Shown here: piece after piece, positions 61,681 to 64,000 of the stretch
Numbering within the stretch: the first letter of the stretch is position 1
How the letters are laid out: every line of letters begins with the position of its first letter
Source of the DNA: Marthasterias glacialis
Taxonomy: Eukaryota; Echinodermata; Asteroidea; Forcipulatida; Asteriidae
DNA: 64,000 nucleotides
Direction of reading: 5' to 3'
Assembly (NCBI GenBank): GCA_911728455.2
Contig: OU452222.1
Coordinates: forward strand, 15,231,201 to 15,295,200
Position numbers and translations under genes: made by a program
Notes under the pieces: generated by a model
The model's input: only the letters and a program-made list of their open reading frames with translations
The model's database searches: none
What the model was told of the DNA's origin: nothing

Positions 61681-62337
61681 TCAACCCTCAGAGCAAAATG
61701 TATTTGGTTGACAGTGGCAAGAAATTTTTGCAAACATATTGTGGTCAGTGTTCTGCTTGGAGATCTGGGCCATGTGCTGGTTTTGATCAAGGACCCTCGT
61801 ATCAGGTAACAAGGATGAATTCTGCTGGTTGTATAGTGGACTGATCTGCTGTAATTGCTTGGTTTTTAGCTTGGTTCCAGTCTTTGCAAACGCTGCCATC
61901 CCAGACTGGCATTCCACTTGATAAAGTTCAATCTGAAGTTGCCTGAAAGTCATCTCCCTTTGTTTCATTGGTTTTAGTGTCTGCGTGACCTTCTCGTCTT
62001 TACCATCTCTCATGAATTGATGTGTGAGCATGCTGTTTCTGTTTGGAAATGGAGTTGAATTTTCTTTTATGGTTCTCAGCGTAGCTTCAGGTTCTAAAGC
62101 AAAGATGCTTTGTACTTCATTGGGAAGTCTCATACGAACATAAAAACTGGCCAGTGAATAATCAGACAGGTATATGTCTCCAAACTGTGCCTTAAGTTCA
62201 GCAAAAGCGTGGCTAAGACTTTGATTTACTGGACGGAGATTGAGAACAAGTTTTCTTGCAGTACCACCAAAATAACAAACAACGGTAGAAAATTGGAGTT
62301 CTGTAGGTATGGATGTGGTTTTGATGCAATATTTCAC
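61681..62337 (-). CDS. Gag-like capsid ORF, Ty3/Gypsy (PNMA/Arc-like) family
   Basis: A 218-codon ORF, the longest in the window. Key stretches follow the capsid domain of Ty3/Gypsy Gag and its domesticated relatives: YFGGTARKLV (residues 22-31), LKAQFGD (48-54), ASFYVRMRL (63-71), PNRNSMLTHQFMRD (98-111) and MTFRQLQIEL (129-138). A Gln- and Lys-rich tail follows. Gag capsids assemble shells around RNA; whether this one still does is unknown. The frame is intact to a stop at 61,681. A reading frame further upstream (62,552-62,334) with MQETTDGMLSQLEG may be an N-terminal part joined by splicing or frameshift. Neither protease nor reverse transcriptase is found between this ORF and the integrase. 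Confidence 0.7.
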   Translation of the reverse strand: MKYCIKTTSIPTELQFSTVVCYFGGTARKLVLNLRPVNQSLSHAFAELKAQFGDIYLSDYSLASFYVRMRLPNEVQSIFALEPEATLRTIKENSTPFPNRNSMLTHQFMRDGKDEKVTQTLKPMKQREMTFRQLQIELYQVECQSGMAAFAKTGTKLKTKQLQQISPLYNQQNSSLLPDTRVLDQNQHMAQISKQNTDHNMFAKISCHCQPNTFCSEG

Positions 62338-62778
62338 GTCTCAAACCCAATATTTGATGGTGATGGTTGAACCTTGCAGTGGGAATGCCATATGGGAGTT
62401 GACCGTAGTAAATGCAAATCTGTTGCACATTGTTGGGATGTATTTGGGGATTGTTGTCTCTCAATGCCTTCTAGTTGTGAAAGCATGCCATCAGTGGTCT
62501 CTTGCATGTTGCCAAGATCTCTTGGAAGGGAAAGGTAGCTTGAGGGATGCATCTTGCTTTACTTAAAATGGATTGAGGATAGGTTTAACTGAATGTGACG
62601 AGATGATCTGTCACCATTTGCTGCGATGGATGGTGGGAGGAGTTCTTTGTCAGACAGGTGATCTATGGAAGTAGTCATTTGGCTTTGAAGCAGACAATCT
62701 GGGCTTGCAAAGAACACAGTCCAAAGAGGGATACAAAGAGAACTAATATGCAGGAGAACAAAATGCAGAAAAATAGCA

Positions 62779-63109
62779 AGGTAGTGAATGTCCTTTGGCC
62801 GAGCCGTTACGTTTTAAGTCCACCAGAAGAAACAAATTCTTCACAAAAATGTTAGTCCAAGGTTGATGATGATGGTGTAAATGTTCAACAAGTCTGTCAG
62901 GGGATGGATGAAGAACGCCAAAATCGGCTGAAGGGGGCTCGAAGGTCATTCTTGGCACTGGATCCAGGGTCAGTCACATGTCACCCATCATGTTTGTCAG
63001 TCTGGGAACTAGGCGGTCCAAACAAGCCCAGCATTAGGTGGACGCTGCTGGACAATCAGGAGCTCAGTCAAGGCTTCATGCCCCGGTCACTGTTGCATTA
63101 AACAGGGGT
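62779..63109. repeat. Direct repeat of 330 bp, copy 1
   Basis: Matches 63,671-64,000 at an offset of about 892 bp, starting at caaggtagtgaatgtcc and running to cattaaacaggggt. Identity is high with scattered substitutions and short indels. It lies upstream of the minus-strand gag-like ORF. It could be a duplicated promoter or leader, or a long terminal repeat pair. Clear TG...CA ends, a primer-binding site and a 3' partner below 59 kb were not found. Confidence 0.75.
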
Positions 63110-63670
63110 GGAACTTCGTGGTGAGATCTTGCACTTTCTGGCAATTTTCTGGATCTCAATCATATTAAAGTAAAACAAACAAAAATAAAAAAAGAGCAAA
63201 AGTATATCAGCTATAAAAAAAACCCACTATGATTACTCAATGCATATCGGAACACATCGGAACGATTAAATGTTTAACACACGAGAAAAAAATCTACTTC
63301 TAATCTGTTCTTTTGTCTCCAGAACTGTCGTGTTCTTTTGTCCCTAGAACTGAGTGACAGATATGCCTGAATGGATTTCTAAAACTGGGTGCTATACAGC
63401 TGTTTGAAACTACAACTAATTAATCCAATTTATGGACACCTGGGAAAAATACCCAAACAATGCCAAATCGGAAATCAAAATAAACTAGAGGGCTTAAGAG
63501 CCTTAAGTGTTCAAAGTCAATTGGAATAAGCTAGAGTAACTTACAGAGCATCTTGTATTAGCTGTGTGCAGTCTTGATCTATCTGAATGAAGTACAAACT
63601 GCTGGTGCGATCTTTGCTATCGTAACTTTGATTTTGTGAGAGTCCGTGAACAAACGTATATCTCAGTTCC
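63110..63670. other. Spacer between direct repeats
   Basis: AT-rich low-copy DNA. A short phrase repeats near 63,308-63,350 (gttcttttgtc-c-agaact, twice). No gene seen. Confidence 0.4.
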
Positions 63671-64000
63671 AAGGTAGTGAATGTCCTTAGACCAAGCCGT
63701 TACGGTTTAAGTCCACCAGAAAAAAAAAATATTCACAAAAATGTTAGTCCAAGGTTGATGATGATGGTGGAAATGTTCAACAGTTCTGCCAGGGGATGGA
63801 TGAAGAAGACAAAAATGGGCTGATGGGGGCTCGAAGGTCGTTCTTGGCACTGGATTGGAGTCAGTCACATGTCACCCATCATGTTTGTCAGTCTGGGAAC
63901 TAGGCGGTCTAAACAAGCCCAGCATTAGGTGGATGCTGCTGGACAATCAGGAGCTCAGTCAAGGCTTCATGCCCAGGTCACTGTTGCATTAAACAGGGGT
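63671..64000. repeat. Direct repeat of 330 bp, copy 2 (cut by window end)
   Basis: Partner of 62,779-63,109. The window ends while the match is still running (gcattaaacaggggt), so its true length is unknown and further copies may lie beyond. Confidence 0.75.

Overview
This 64-kb window is eukaryotic, almost certainly from an invertebrate animal genome. It is AT-rich and has no bacterial-style operons. The coding-like pieces are short exons with GT-AG borders, and most of the DNA is repeats. Gag and integrase relics, a tRNA-derived SINE head, long-TIR MITEs and large satellite arrays fit a repeat-rich marine invertebrate. I cannot name the species.

Layout. (1) 1-17,210: a tandem array of a 186-bp satellite (Sat186, about 90 copies). 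Parts are organised into higher-order repeats (3-mer, 7-mer of 1,302 bp, 10-mer of 1,855 bp), and the right edge decays. (2) 17,218-18,640: about 465-bp tandem units (R465) with exon-like borders on the minus strand, then a foldback MITE. (3) 18,958-21,392: a dispersed repeat of about 2.3 kb, with a second copy at 52,960-55,162. (4) 21,839-37,165: a second, unrelated satellite (Sat312, about 49 copies) split into two homogenised subfamily domains. (5) 37,166-45,218: mixed low-copy DNA holding a SINE with an expanded tail, a 21-bp minisatellite, a CpG-richer ORF, a good terminal-exon candidate (41,833-42,146, minus), more R465 units and a foldback element. (6) 45,415-50,790: old, diverged Sat186, interrupted by a MULE-like MITE with a perfect 9-bp target duplication. 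(7) 50,823-52,206: one R465 unit, a clean 132-bp plus-strand exon candidate and a second MULE-like MITE. (8) 55,700-59,240: dispersed and tandem minor repeats. (9) 59,420-62,550 (minus): Ty3/Gypsy-type relics, including a gag-like ORF, an intron-interrupted integrase, a second integrase fragment and a PHD-like exon. (10) 62,779-64,000: a directly repeated segment of about 330 bp.

No intact full-length protein gene is present. The most notable features are the two satellites with nested higher-order structure, CRE and YY1-like sites in nearly every Sat312 monomer, an integrase split by apparent spliceosomal introns, and the recurring association of R465 units with satellite arrays. All assignments were made by eye; no alignment or database search was run.
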